A stretch of DNA of 64,000 nucleotides from Flammeovirgaceae bacterium UBA2786 (lineage in GTDB: Bacteria; Bacteroidota; Bacteroidia; Cytophagales; Cyclobacteriaceae), in NCBI GenBank assembly GCA_002352225.1, contig DEIA01000077.1, positions 4,947 through 68,946 on the forward strand, written 5' to 3'. Of this stretch, positions 10,026 to 18,162 are shown in pieces. Under the pieces are notes generated by a model that was given only the letters and a program-made list of their open reading frames with translations, was not told the DNA's origin and searched no databases. Position numbers and translations under genes: made by a program. Numbering within the stretch: the stretch's first letter is position 1; each line of letters starts with the position of its first letter.

Positions 10026-11054
10026 ATGAAAAAATTAAGATACATACTCGGCAATGTGGTTAGCATCAGTATGCTGATGATAGCAGTTGCCTGCTCAGAT
10101 TTTGATGCGACCCCGGGATTAACCAGAGGTACAGATCGGGTGCTTGAGGCATTAACGGTTGAGGGAGTAGCCGAAGCTCCGGCAGAAACAATAGATTTCA
10201 CCGTACGCGCCAACTTCAATGACGGCATGAGTGTTCGGGTAACAAATGCTGCGGTTGTTAAAGTAAATGGCGAGATAATCGAAAGCCCGTGGACACCCCT
10301 TCCTGTTTCAACTTTTAATGTGGAAGCAAAATATGAAGGCAAAACAGCAACCTCAGCTATCCATGTAGAATCGGTTTCGATTAGCATTACCGATGAGGAG
10401 ATAAAAACTGCCGATGTGGTTGATATTAATGCCGTTGTAACGTTCGATAACGGAATGTCGATTCGCGCCAATAATACAGCCACATTTACGGCAAACGGTC
10501 AGCCCATTAGCAATCCGTGGATTCCTGTTGAGGGTGGCGACTATGAAATCGTGGCAACCTTTGGAGACGAAACAGCCACAACAAACATCACCGTTGAATG
10601 GGGACTTATACCGGTGCAGTTCAATCTCACTTCTGGTTTGGTAGACGCATTTGGTACCAATGCCAACGGGCTTCGAAACGGCTCACTGGTGACCGATTCA
10701 AATACCGGAGACCGGGTGATTACCATACCAAACCTGTATAGACTGGCAGAAGGTAAAACCGGAAACGGCAGTGAAGCCACTACACCACATACTTTTGTTG
10801 ACCATACTGCGGAAATTCGAATACACCCCGACAATTCGGTAACCTTTGCCCGGATAAATGTTTTATCAGTCTATCGTATAGGTGACGTCAATTACCTAAG
10901 CTGGGACGTCCTGCAGAATGGTAACGCCACCTATGATCCAGGGACGAAAACACTCTCAATTCCTGTAAAGGGTAACCTGAATTATTATGGTACTTACCAG
11001 TGGGGTAGTGGTGTTGACCAATTGGTACTTACCTTTGGCATTATACCAGAGTAA
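10026..11054 (+). CDS. Surface lipoprotein with two tandem Ig-like repeats, SusE/SusF-position protein
   Basis: 342-residue predicted lipoprotein (lipobox LMIAVAC, Cys about 23). Residues of about 55-115 and 130-190 are two copies of the same Ig-like module: both contain an NDGMS or DNGMS turn, then T.A....NG..I..PW.P, then Y or F of the form ..A.(Y/F).(G/D).(T)A. They are followed by a C-terminal beta-rich domain (about 205-342) ending in VLTFGIIPE. It occupies the place where SusE/SusF-like carbohydrate-binding lipoproteins or BACON/Ig-bearing surface proteins sit in SusCD operons. Its binding role is inferred from that position. I do not recognise a named family for the C-terminal domain. 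Confidence 0.85.
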   Translation: MKKLRYILGNVVSISMLMIAVACSDFDATPGLTRGTDRVLEALTVEGVAEAPAETIDFTVRANFNDGMSVRVTNAAVVKVNGEIIESPWTPLPVSTFNVEAKYEGKTATSAIHVESVSISITDEEIKTADVVDINAVVTFDNGMSIRANNTATFTANGQPISNPWIPVEGGDYEIVATFGDETATTNITVEWGLIPVQFNLTSGLVDAFGTNANGLRNGSLVTDSNTGDRVITIPNLYRLAEGKTGNGSEATTPHTFVDHTAEIRIHPDNSVTFARINVLSVYRIGDVNYLSWDVLQNGNATYDPGTKTLSIPVKGNLNYYGTYQWGSGVDQLVLTFGIIPE

Positions 11055-11076
11055 CGGGTAATAAGTTATAGATACA

Positions 11077-11120
11077 GACTTCCAATACCTGATCTGCAGG
11101 GTATTGGAAGTCTTGTTATT
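11077..11120 (+). terminator. Intrinsic terminator of the SusCD operon
   Basis: Perfect 13-bp stem: GACTTCCAATACC at 11077-11089 pairs with GGTATTGGAAGTC at 11100-11112 across a 10-base loop, followed by TTGTTATT. It lies 23 bases after the lipoprotein stop codon and ends the SusC-SusD-lipoprotein operon. Confidence 0.8.
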
Positions 11121-11291
11121 AAAGACATTTACAGACACGGCCGAGTGACTGGGCGAATGCACCGATGGAGAAGGTTGACTCAGGCAAAATGAAAGAAAAG
11201 ATTTTCACCATTCAATCTTACGGCAAGGGCCAATATGGCGCGAACACAGCATCAAACAGGAAGGATGGATTCACAGATGGAGAATTTTTTT

Positions 11292-11780
11292 ATGAAGTAT
11301 AGCTTTATACTGATTTTGCTGGCAGGTTCTATGGGGCAATCCTGCAAACCAACAGCAGTCAGCTATCAGTATAGTGCGCCATCCAGGGTAGAAATTCCGG
11401 AAGACGATAAGCCTAAAATACTTTTCATGACCTTTTTCATACAGCAGAAGGATAACAAAACCGAAATAGAACTTACCGATAGCAATGTGAAATACGGAAC
11501 CTTAAAAAGTGAAAATCAAGATAGTAAAGCCCAATACCGGATTTATGTTGCCCAACTAGACAAAAATATGGCTGAGATTGCCGGCTTTTACATAGAGCAT
11601 CCCTTACGAAAAAATGTTGAGTACACGAATGAAGAAAATGAACTTGTGTCTAAAAGTATTGAACTTGCCGAAGCAGAGTTTTTCATTCGTACTAAATTGA
11701 ACGAACAGAGTAAGCACGTACAGTTGAACGAGATATACGAAGATCAAGTACTAAATTCATTTGTGTTTAATATCCGATAA
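11292..11780 (+). CDS. Lipoprotein of unknown function paired with an M64 peptidase
   Basis: About 162 residues when started at ATG 11292, which gives a proper lipoprotein signal (FILILLAGSMGQSC); in-frame ATGs upstream at 11235 and 11265 would put a hydrophilic stretch before it. The mature part is charged, with beta-strand-like segments (KPKILFMTFFIQQKD; QYRIYVAQLDKNMAEIAGFYIEHPLRKNVEY). I do not recognise a family. It stops 2 bases before the M64 peptidase gene and must be co-transcribed with it, so it may help anchor, chaperone or inhibit that enzyme. That role is inference. Confidence 0.75.
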   Translation: MKYSFILILLAGSMGQSCKPTAVSYQYSAPSRVEIPEDDKPKILFMTFFIQQKDNKTEIELTDSNVKYGTLKSENQDSKAQYRIYVAQLDKNMAEIAGFYIEHPLRKNVEYTNEENELVSKSIELAEAEFFIRTKLNEQSKHVQLNEIYEDQVLNSFVFNIR

Positions 11781-11782
11781 CA

Positions 11783-13237
11783 ATGTTACCCATGGTTTTA
11801 AAATTATTTAAAAAGATTGGCAGTCATATCATTAAAATTGGACTGACAAGTTCGATCCTTGTTTTTCAGTTCAAGGTTTCCGCACAAATATTTCCGGTGG
11901 ATACACTTTTGAAAAATGGCCCTATTGAAAAGCAAATCAACTTGGTGTTTCTATCAGACGGATACCAACCTGATGAAATGACGAAATACATTTCTGATGT
12001 TGATTACCTTGTTAATGCAATGTTCAACCAAACCCCTTTTAAACAGTATAAAAGCTACTTTAATGTTTTTGCCATAAAAGTTCCGTCCAATGATTCCGGG
12101 GCAACACATCCAAAAACAAGTTCTGATGGTGACTGCTCGCCCGTTCCTCAACTAACAGTAAACACCTACTTCGGATCAACTTTTGATTATGGAGGAATTC
12201 ATCGTTTATTGGTTCCAACTAAATCGGGCAATATTGCAAATGTAGTAAGCCATAATTTTCCGATGTATGATCAGGTTTTTATTGTTGTTAACTCACCTTA
12301 TTATGGAGGTTCAGGAGGAAATTCTGCCACCTCATCAACTCATGCAGATTCTCCCGAGGTGAGTATTCACGAGATTGGACATTCTTTTGCAGGACTGGCA
12401 GACGAATATTGGGCGGGGTCGGGTTATGCGGCCGAAAAACCCAACATGACCCAAACCAGTAATTCGACTACGGTAAAGTGGGCGCCTTGGGTGGGTACGG
12501 CAGGCGTTAGCGTCTATCCTTATGACGAGTCTCCCACGTGGTTCAGACCGCATCAAAATTGTAAGATGCGTTATCTGGGATATACTTTTTGTAGTGTTTG
12601 CACAGAAACCTTTGTGGAAAAAATACATACGCTGGTAAATCCGTTGTTGGATTATGAACCCAAAACTTTATCGCTGGAGGTTGAAGATGAAGCGCTTGAG
12701 TTTTCAGTGTCTTACCTAAAACCAACATCTAATTCCATGAACGTGGTGTGGAGAAAAAATGGAGAAATGTTCACGGTTAATCAGGAATCAGTAAGTGTAC
12801 CGGTATCATCGTTTAGTGCGGGCGAAACAAAAATATCAGTAACCATTACCGATGCTACCAATCTTTCACGCAGCACAGCACATACTACCAATCATGTGTA
12901 TGTGGTTGAATGGACGGTGACCAACGCCAATCCCGATCCGGTAACGAGCATTGATGTAAACGCAGAAGTTCGGGAGTATGAAGTGAGTTTGTTTCCCAAC
13001 CCCGTTCAGGATAATTTTATTACTAGCTATACATTACCTAAACAAACCAATGTTCAGGTTATGATTTACGATGCAATGGGTAAACGAGTCCGTACTCTGG
13101 TTAAAGCTAACCAGGCTTCTGGCAAACATCAGTACGAATACAGGGCAACAGAAATTTTTCCAGCGGCAGGTCAATATACTGTTGTCTTTACATTTGATCA
13201 GTCTGCTGTTATGAGTAGAATTATTCACATCGACTAA
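11783..13237 (+). CDS. Secreted M64 (IgA-protease-like) metallopeptidase with T9SS type A sorting domain
   Basis: 484 residues. A signal peptide (about 1-35, ending VSAQ) is followed by the M64 catalytic domain, with NLVFLSDGYQ near the start and the zinc site HEIGHSFAGLADEYW (about residues 195-209), where HExxH plus the downstream D/E are family hallmarks. An Ig-like module (about 295-375) follows. The last 80 residues are a T9SS type A sorting domain: SLFPNPVQDNF, then VQVMIYDAMGKRVRTL and a beta-rich end. The protein should therefore cross the outer membrane through the gliding-associated T9SS and act outside or on the surface. M64 enzymes are broad endopeptidases; the real target is unknown. 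Translationally close to the preceding lipoprotein. Confidence 0.92.
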   Translation: MLPMVLKLFKKIGSHIIKIGLTSSILVFQFKVSAQIFPVDTLLKNGPIEKQINLVFLSDGYQPDEMTKYISDVDYLVNAMFNQTPFKQYKSYFNVFAIKVPSNDSGATHPKTSSDGDCSPVPQLTVNTYFGSTFDYGGIHRLLVPTKSGNIANVVSHNFPMYDQVFIVVNSPYYGGSGGNSATSSTHADSPEVSIHEIGHSFAGLADEYWAGSGYAAEKPNMTQTSNSTTVKWAPWVGTAGVSVYPYDESPTWFRPHQNCKMRYLGYTFCSVCTETFVEKIHTLVNPLLDYEPKTLSLEVEDEALEFSVSYLKPTSNSMNVVWRKNGEMFTVNQESVSVPVSSFSAGETKISVTITDATNLSRSTAHTTNHVYVVEWTVTNANPDPVTSIDVNAEVREYEVSLFPNPVQDNFITSYTLPKQTNVQVMIYDAMGKRVRTLVKANQASGKHQYEYRATEIFPAAGQYTVVFTFDQSAVMSRIIHID

Positions 13238-13354
13238 ACGAACGTAGGCTACCGGCTAAATACATTTTTTCTGAGGTTGGATAAAGAGGGCAGCTTCTAA
13301 CCCGAACAGCGCAAGTGCCCGCTTGTGAATTTATGTTTTTGAAAAGTTAAAGAA

Positions 13355-13382
13355 ATAAAAAACCCCGGCTGTTAAACCGGGG
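13355..13382 (-). terminator. Intrinsic terminator (minus strand)
   Basis: GC-rich hairpin CCCCGG / CCGGGG at 13363-13368 and 13377-13382 with an 8-base loop. Read on the minus strand it is followed by TTTTTTATT (complement of 13355-13362). It lies 25 bases after the stop of the small minus-strand gene at 13407-13580. On the plus strand the downstream sequence is poor in T, so it mainly serves the minus strand. Confidence 0.75.
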
Positions 13383-13406
13383 CGTTAAAAATATGAATAA
13401 TCGATT

Positions 13407-13580
13407 TCAGGCGGCCTTCGAAAGTTTGTCTTCTTTAATTTTGTTTGTTCTTACTTCCTTGGCCTGTAAATCGAACCAGCGTACTTCAACCAGGTTCGAT
13501 TTCAAATACTTGAGCACCTCCATCACTTTACCGTCAATCTTACTGCGAACGCGCTCTCCTTTCTTAAACAGTTTTCTCAT
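13407..13580 (-). CDS. Small basic protein, DUF2158/YodC-like (57 aa)
   Basis: A 57-residue frame starting at ATG 13580 and ending TGA at 13407: MRKLFKKGERVRSKIDGKVM, then VEVRWFDLQAKEVRTNKIKE and a short basic tail. The pattern 'KKGERVRSK.DGK.M.V......VEVRWFD....EVRTN.I....L' is that of small SH3-like barrel proteins such as DUF2158/YodC. The gene has its own intrinsic terminator 25 bases downstream and lies 17 bases after the DegP-like gene on the same strand, so it may be read through from it. Function is unknown; nucleic-acid or protein binding would fit an SH3-like fold. It is too short for many gene-calling cutoffs. Confidence 0.75.
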   Translation of the reverse strand: MRKLFKKGERVRSKIDGKVMEVLKYLKSNLVEVRWFDLQAKEVRTNKIKEDKLSKAA

Positions 13581-13597
13581 GTACAGTTGGTTTGGTT

Positions 13598-15109
13598 TTA
13601 CATTCGTAACGCATAAATATACTCACGTGGGTAATCTTCATAAACACCAGCGAAAGTAATTAACTCTCCGGACTTTTTATTTTTTATTATTTCGTTCAAT
13701 TCTTTAGCTGATTTTATGGCTTTATCATCCACGTGGGTGATAATAAAGCCTTCGCGCATACCGGTTCGTTTTAATTTACTGTTGTTCAATTCTTTCACTT
13801 TTACTCCGCTGGCCACATCCAAACGTTTTAAAACTTTGCTGTCTACATCTTCCAATTCAAAACCAAGCGATGCTATATCGGCTTTTTCTTCGCGCTTTAC
13901 AACAGACGTATTTCCATCACGGTTTTTGAGCGTAACCGGTATTACTACCTCTTTGCCATTTCGGTTTACCACAACACTTACCTTGTCGCCTGGCCGTTTA
14001 CGGCCAATGTATTCAATTAAGCCTGTACTGGATTTTACTGGGGTGTTATCTAACTTTACTACAACATCACCCTCTTTAATGCCCGAAGCTTTTGCGGCAC
14101 TTTTATCGGGAGCATCGCCAAAGCCGGCTACAAACGCACCTTCATTTACAGCAAGATCATTTTCTTTTGCCAATGCGTTGGTAACACTTGCCACGTTAAT
14201 TCCTAACCAACCGCGTTGTACGGTTCCAAAGGCAATAAGATCTTCGGTTACTTTACTTACAATATTAGCAGGTACTGCAAAACCATAACCTGAGTAAGAA
14301 CCTGTAGGGCTTGCAATAGCCGTGTTGATACCAATAAGTCCGCCATTTAAATCTACCAAAGCACCTCCGCTGTTTCCGGGATTGATAGCAGCATCGGTTT
14401 GAATAAATGATTCTATAGATGTGTTAAACTGTTGCCCGTTATTGCGATTTGAGTTATTCGAATTGATGATATTGATATTTCTGCCTTTGGCACTGATGAT
14501 ACCTGCCGTTACGGTTGAGTTTAGATTAAAGGGATTCCCCACAGCCAAAACCCACTGGCCTACTTTAGTGTTGTCGGAGTTTACGAATGAAAGATAGGGC
14601 AAATCTTTAGCGTTTACTTTAAGTACAGCAAGATCAGTATCCGGATCGGTACCTACTACTTCGGCTTTTAACTCGCGGTTATCCGACAAGGTTACCTGTA
14701 CCTCTTCTGAACCTTCAACTACGTGATTGTTGGTTACAATGTATCCATCGCGATTGATAATAACACCCGAGCCTGTGCTTTGTCGCGGAGCTTGATTTTC
14801 ATAAGGGCTATCAAAAAAGAATTGACGAAAAGCATCCGGTATTTGATTATTGCTGGCAACCGACTCTCGCGTAGAACGAATGTGCACTACCGTTTGTGTT
14901 ACCTTTTCGGCAGTGCCCGTAAAATCAAGTGGAACAACTTCTCCTTTTTCATTTGTAGTATAGGCAGCCTGACTTACTGGTAATCCGTTTACATGTTCAA
15001 TTTTTACCCCCTGTTCGGGTTGTTTTAAAAAGCTCTGTGTAGCCACAATAGTTATCACACTTCCTAACACAGCAGCCAACAATAGTGATCCAAACCGTTT
15101 CATAAACAT
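13598..15109 (-). CDS. degP: DegP/HtrA-family periplasmic serine endoprotease
   Basis: 503-residue Do-like protease for envelope protein quality control. One N-terminal hydrophobic helix (about 7-26) acts as signal or anchor. The trypsin-like domain (about 65-280) has the full catalytic triad: His129 in TNNHV, Asp159 in DTDLAVLKV and Ser247 in NPGNSGGAL. PDZ1 (about 300-400) has GWLGINVASV and IKEGDVVVKLDN; a shorter second PDZ (about 410-503) has REGFIITHVDDKAIKS. Start could also be ATG at 15103. The family degrades or refolds misfolded periplasmic proteins. The 177-base region upstream separates it from the next lipoprotein gene. Confidence 0.95.
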   Translation of the reverse strand: MFMKRFGSLLLAAVLGSVITIVATQSFLKQPEQGVKIEHVNGLPVSQAAYTTNEKGEVVPLDFTGTAEKVTQTVVHIRSTRESVASNNQIPDAFRQFFFDSPYENQAPRQSTGSGVIINRDGYIVTNNHVVEGSEEVQVTLSDNRELKAEVVGTDPDTDLAVLKVNAKDLPYLSFVNSDNTKVGQWVLAVGNPFNLNSTVTAGIISAKGRNINIINSNNSNRNNGQQFNTSIESFIQTDAAINPGNSGGALVDLNGGLIGINTAIASPTGSYSGYGFAVPANIVSKVTEDLIAFGTVQRGWLGINVASVTNALAKENDLAVNEGAFVAGFGDAPDKSAAKASGIKEGDVVVKLDNTPVKSSTGLIEYIGRKRPGDKVSVVVNRNGKEVVIPVTLKNRDGNTSVVKREEKADIASLGFELEDVDSKVLKRLDVASGVKVKELNNSKLKRTGMREGFIITHVDDKAIKSAKELNEIIKNKKSGELITFAGVYEDYPREYIYALRM

Positions 15110-15240
15110 TATTCAGTTTTAGTTTCTATAAATTATTACGTGTTCGCCTAATGAAAGACGAATTTGAAATCATTGGTTTTCCTGAACCCATTCTTATTCC
15201 AACTTCTTGCGGAGAAATCAAACGAAATGCCAGTGGTTTA

Positions 15241-15263
15241 AAAACGGTTAACGGCCCCGTTTT
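15241..15263 (-). terminator. Probable terminator downstream of the MORN-repeat lipoprotein
   Basis: Inverted repeat AAAACGG / CCGTTTT at 15241-15247 and 15257-15263. On the minus strand it ends in a short run of T and lies 24 bases after the stop of the gene at 15287. Stem is only 7 bp, so the call is moderate. Confidence 0.4.
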
Positions 15264-15286
15264 GGTTCAAAAAATATGACAAAATT

Positions 15287-15865
15287 TCATTTTTTGATAA
15301 GCGTGCCTTCTTTGTATTCATACTGTATAGTCATATTTCCCTGTTGATCGTACCACCGCGAAAGGCCATCGCGCAGGCCGTTTTTATAATTCCCCTCTTC
15401 CATCAATTTACCATCAGCATAGAAAATTTTAACAGCGCCTTCCAGTTTACCGTGCTGGTAAAACCGCTCTTCTTTAACGGTAGTATAACTAAACTCCTTG
15501 TACTCACCATGGCGTAAATCATTGTGGTGATTAATGTGCTTAACCGTTTGGCCGCTTTCTGTAAACTCCAGATAAACACCTTCTTTCTTTCCGTTTACAT
15601 AGGTGGTTATCGACTTGGGCAAACCATTGTTATGATACTCTACCCACGAACCATCGCGTTGGTTGTTTTGATATGTACCCGTTGCTGTTGGTTTGCCTTC
15701 GTTGTTGTTGAGTGTTACATGAGTAAGCCCGGGGGTATCTGAAAACTCTTCCTGAGAGGCACCTGCGGGAATTCCTGACTCAGCTAAACTTCCTTCGGTA
15801 GCGGGTGTAGTTTGATTACACGCAACAACCAGGGTAAAGGCAAAAAACAAAACAACAGATCGCAT
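15287..15865 (-). CDS. MORN-repeat (YwqK-like) lipoprotein
   Basis: 192 residues with a lipoprotein signal (FFAFTLVVAC, Cys 16). The mature part from about residue 60 is a string of MORN-type repeats of about 22 residues: GTYQNNQRDGSWVEYHNNG, YVNGKKEGVYLEFTESGQ, HNDLRHGEYKEF, YQHGKLEGAVKIFYADGK, YKNGLRDGLSRWYDQQGN. Such 'toxin-antitoxin YwqK-family' proteins are common in Bacteroidota and their function is mostly unknown; the name does not by itself imply an antitoxin role. Divergent from the rRNA methyltransferase gene, with a clean promoter for the latter in the gap. Confidence 0.85.
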   Translation of the reverse strand: MRSVVLFFAFTLVVACNQTTPATEGSLAESGIPAGASQEEFSDTPGLTHVTLNNNEGKPTATGTYQNNQRDGSWVEYHNNGLPKSITTYVNGKKEGVYLEFTESGQTVKHINHHNDLRHGEYKEFSYTTVKEERFYQHGKLEGAVKIFYADGKLMEEGNYKNGLRDGLSRWYDQQGNMTIQYEYKEGTLIKK

Positions 15866-15880
15866 ATCTATACTTTACAT

Positions 15881-15909
15881 TTTGCAGCTAAATATATTAC
15901 CTAACTTTG
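15881..15909 (+). promoter_or_regulatory. Textbook Bacteroidota promoter for the RlmI-like gene
   Basis: TTTG at 15881-15884, a 17-base spacer, and TAACTTTG at 15902-15909. This matches the known Bacteroidota housekeeping consensus TTTG-N17/19-TAnnTTTG exactly. The transcription start would fall near 15914-15917, which makes the TTG codon at 15914 an unlikely start and favours the GTG at 15932. Confidence 0.75.
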
Positions 15910-15931
15910 CTTTTTGTCAAGCAAATTAACT

Positions 15932-17107
15932 GTGAATATAAAAGGAACAATACTACTCAAGCAGGGTCGCGATCATGCCGTAAAGCGTTTTCATCCCTGG
16001 GTTTTTTCAGGAGCCGTTCAACAGGCCACGGAGGGACTGCAGGATGGCGATTGGGTAGAGGTAAAAGATCAGCGCAAAGCTACTCTGGGTTTTGGCCATT
16101 ATCAGAAAGGAACCATTACGGTGCGGCTGATCGTTTTTGGAGAAACAACTCCAACCGAAAATATTTTTGGAGAAAAAATTAAAAAGGCGCTTGCAGTAAG
16201 AATTGAAGCGGGCATACTTTCCTCCCATACCAATGCCTGCCGGCTTGTGCATGGTGAAGGCGATGGATTGCCTGGCTTAATTATTGACCTCTACCATGAT
16301 GTGGCAATTATACAAGCCCACTCAACCGGTATGCACCGCGATCGTGTACGTATTGCCGAATCAGTAAAAACGGTTTTCTCAGATTCAAACTTTCCGCTTA
16401 CCGCAGTTTATTACAAATCCTTATCAGAAAAAACGCAGAGCGAATACCTGTTGGGAATGACAGCCGTGCCCCATGTGGTGCTGGAGAATAACAATAAGTT
16501 TTATGTAGACTGGGAAGAAGGCCAGAAGACAGGGTTCTTTTTAGACCAACGCGAAAACAGACAGCTGCTGGGCGAAATGGCGAAGGGAAAATCGGTGCTC
16601 AATACATTTTGTTACACAGGAGGCTTCTCGGTGTATGCCTTACAAAATGAAGCTACACTTGTTCATTCGGTAGATGCCTCTGAAAGAGCCATTGCGCTTA
16701 CGCGGAAAAATCTGGAGTTGAACGGGTACGATGCCACTACACATGCGTGCGTAGCGGAAGACACATTTGATTTTTTGAAAGACAAGAAAGATGTGTATGA
16801 TTTGATTATTCTCGATCCTCCGGCATTTGCCAAACATAAAGACTCGCGCCACCAGGCCGTAAAGGGATATCAACGGTTAAATGCCGAGGCTATGAAGATG
16901 GTAAAACCGGGCGGCATTATTTTTACTTTTTCCTGTTCGCAGGTGGTCGACAGGCAACTATTTTACGATACGGTAGTATCGGCCGGTATACAGGCCGGGC
17001 GACAAATAAAAGTTTTATACCATCTTTCGCAACCAGCCGATCATCCCGTATCGCTCTACCATCCGGAAGGAGAGTATCTGAAAGGATTGGTGCTTTATGT
17101 GGAGTAA
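15932..17107 (+). CDS. rlmI: Class I SAM-dependent 23S rRNA (cytosine-C5) methyltransferase, RlmI family
   Basis: About 391 residues. An N-terminal PUA domain (ILLKQGRDHAVKRFHPWVFSG) binds RNA and a C-terminal Rossmann methyltransferase holds the SAM site (SVLNTFCYTGGFSVYAL) and ILDPPAFAK, with a catalytic-type Cys in TFSCSQ. The family methylates C1962 of 23S rRNA in E. coli; the exact target here is inferred. There is no ATG in a suitable place. I prefer GTG 15932 because the promoter just upstream would place the mRNA start near 15914; a TTG at 15914 is the alternative. Its 3' end overlaps the end of the decayed vapC reading frame on the other strand by 13 bases. Confidence 0.92.
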   Translation: MNIKGTILLKQGRDHAVKRFHPWVFSGAVQQATEGLQDGDWVEVKDQRKATLGFGHYQKGTITVRLIVFGETTPTENIFGEKIKKALAVRIEAGILSSHTNACRLVHGEGDGLPGLIIDLYHDVAIIQAHSTGMHRDRVRIAESVKTVFSDSNFPLTAVYYKSLSEKTQSEYLLGMTAVPHVVLENNNKFYVDWEEGQKTGFFLDQRENRQLLGEMAKGKSVLNTFCYTGGFSVYALQNEATLVHSVDASERAIALTRKNLELNGYDATTHACVAEDTFDFLKDKKDVYDLIILDPPAFAKHKDSRHQAVKGYQRLNAEAMKMVKPGGIIFTFSCSQVVDRQLFYDTVVSAGIQAGRQIKVLYHLSQPADHPVSLYHPEGEYLKGLVLYVE

Positions 17108-17482
17108 GTTTTTAGTAATGTGTGTTTTGCAATTTTCTCGAAGTCTTTATCGTTGTGTACTAGTTTTAACTTGAAATGAATAGCGTAAAAGGCAATCGTT
17201 GGGCTTTCGAATAGTTTGTCCTTTTTTACGAACTATCCGATAAATTTTTGCAGCCTCTTCAGCAACGTAGTAGGAATCTAAGACTAAAAAGTCCATTTCT
17301 ACGAGAATGTTTTTAGTCGTTTCAAAAGCGTGTTCATTTTTAATACCCTGAAGCACCTCCTGAAAAACAGGAGGACAGATGTGGTGAGCCAGTCCAATTG
17401 AAAACGATCTGTCCAGTAAATCTGTCTCAGCGTTCTTTTTGCCAAGAAGATAATTTATCCAAACAGAAGAATCAATAAGCAT
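17095..17482 (-). pseudogene. vapC: VapC-family PIN-domain toxin, frameshifted near the 3' end
   Basis: The intact-frame part (17147-17482) starts MLIDSSVWINYLLGKK (first PIN-domain Asp) and runs to KKGQTIRKPNDCL, then turns into an unrelated tail (LRYSFQVKTSTQR). The missing end of the domain is present in another frame immediately after: FYAIHFKLKLVHNDKDFEKI, then AKHTLLKT, to a stop at 17095. Family members read ..NDCLIA.YAI......HND.DF.., so about 8 bases appear lost right after the codons for NDC. The frame as it stands loses the last acidic active-site motif (HND.D), so the toxin is probably inactive. PIN toxins are RNases. Coupled to vapB by a TAATG overlap. Confidence 0.85.
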
Positions 17483-17688
17483 TAAATTTTGTTTTCCCGC
17501 ATTTTCATCAAATCTCCTTCCCAGGAAATCTTACCTCTCAACTTTCTGAATTGTTGAAATTTCAACATGCGAATGTAAGTCTCCAGAGCTTCTTCTATAG
17601 CCTGGCGTTTCGTTTTGGCATCCCTCAGGCGCATAGCTTCTTCAACCAGGTGATCGCGCAGCACAATATTGGTTCGTGTGGTTTTCAC
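17482..17688 (-). CDS. vapB: VapB-family antitoxin (ribbon-helix-helix)
   Basis: About 68 residues from the GTG at 17688: VKTTRTNIVLRDHLVEEAMR, then AKTKRQAIEEALETYI and the C-terminal LRGKISWEGDLMKMR toxin-binding tail, typical of VapB of the VapBC type II modules. The frame extends to a GTG at 17715, but a -7-like box (TAAATTTG, minus strand, 17701-17694) lies just 5 bases before GTG 17688, so the shorter, possibly leaderless form is favoured. The stop overlaps the vapC start (TAATG). The antitoxin looks intact while the toxin is broken. Confidence 0.85.
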   Translation of the reverse strand: MKTTRTNIVLRDHLVEEAMRLRDAKTKRQAIEEALETYIRMLKFQQFRKLRGKISWEGDLMKMRENKI

Positions 17689-17733
17689 ACACACAAATTT
17701 AGTAAAATTGTACACACTCCATGGCTTGAATAA

Positions 17734-18048
17734 CTAATGCCCGCGGTGTTTCGATATTGTAGAATCCAGTACAGAACTCATTTTATCAATAGCTCCACTT
17801 AGGGCATCATCAATATTCGATGCATTGTTGCTTGTAGTTACCGGGCTTAAGCCTTTCAGTTTTGCTTCGAGCAGGCAGCGCTTATCATTATCGCCACCTT
17901 TGGCTCCGTTTTCATCGCTTAGGTGAACATCAATACGGGTAATGAATTCATCAAACCGGCTAAACTCAGCCTCAAGTGTTGACTTGCAATAATCGATAAG
18001 TCTTTGGCTGCTTTCAATATGCCGGTCGGTGTTAACTTCTATTTTCAT
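17734..18048 (-). CDS. HPF/RaiA-family ribosome-associated protein
   Basis: 104 residues with the beta-alpha-beta-beta-beta-alpha pattern of ribosome hibernation factors / sigma-54 modulation proteins: MKIEVNTDRHIESSQRLIDY, VHLSDENGAKGGDNDKRCLLEAKLKG and a C-terminal helix DDALSGAIDKMSSVLDSTISKHRG. Members bind the 30S subunit and block translation or promote 100S dimers in starvation. It has only the short N-terminal domain and no dimerisation tail, so it resembles short HPF or RaiA rather than long HPF. A more divergent role cannot be excluded. Lies next to vapBC but with its own gap. Confidence 0.8.
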   Translation of the reverse strand: MKIEVNTDRHIESSQRLIDYCKSTLEAEFSRFDEFITRIDVHLSDENGAKGGDNDKRCLLEAKLKGLSPVTTSNNASNIDDALSGAIDKMSSVLDSTISKHRGH

Positions 18049-18162
18049 ATTCTTTAGTAAATTTTAAATCGATCCCATGTTAGTAACATCTTAGCGAACT
18101 ATCAAACAAGTATAAATAATCTTCCACACACGTTCTCTCACTTTAGGTATGCCGTAACAAAT

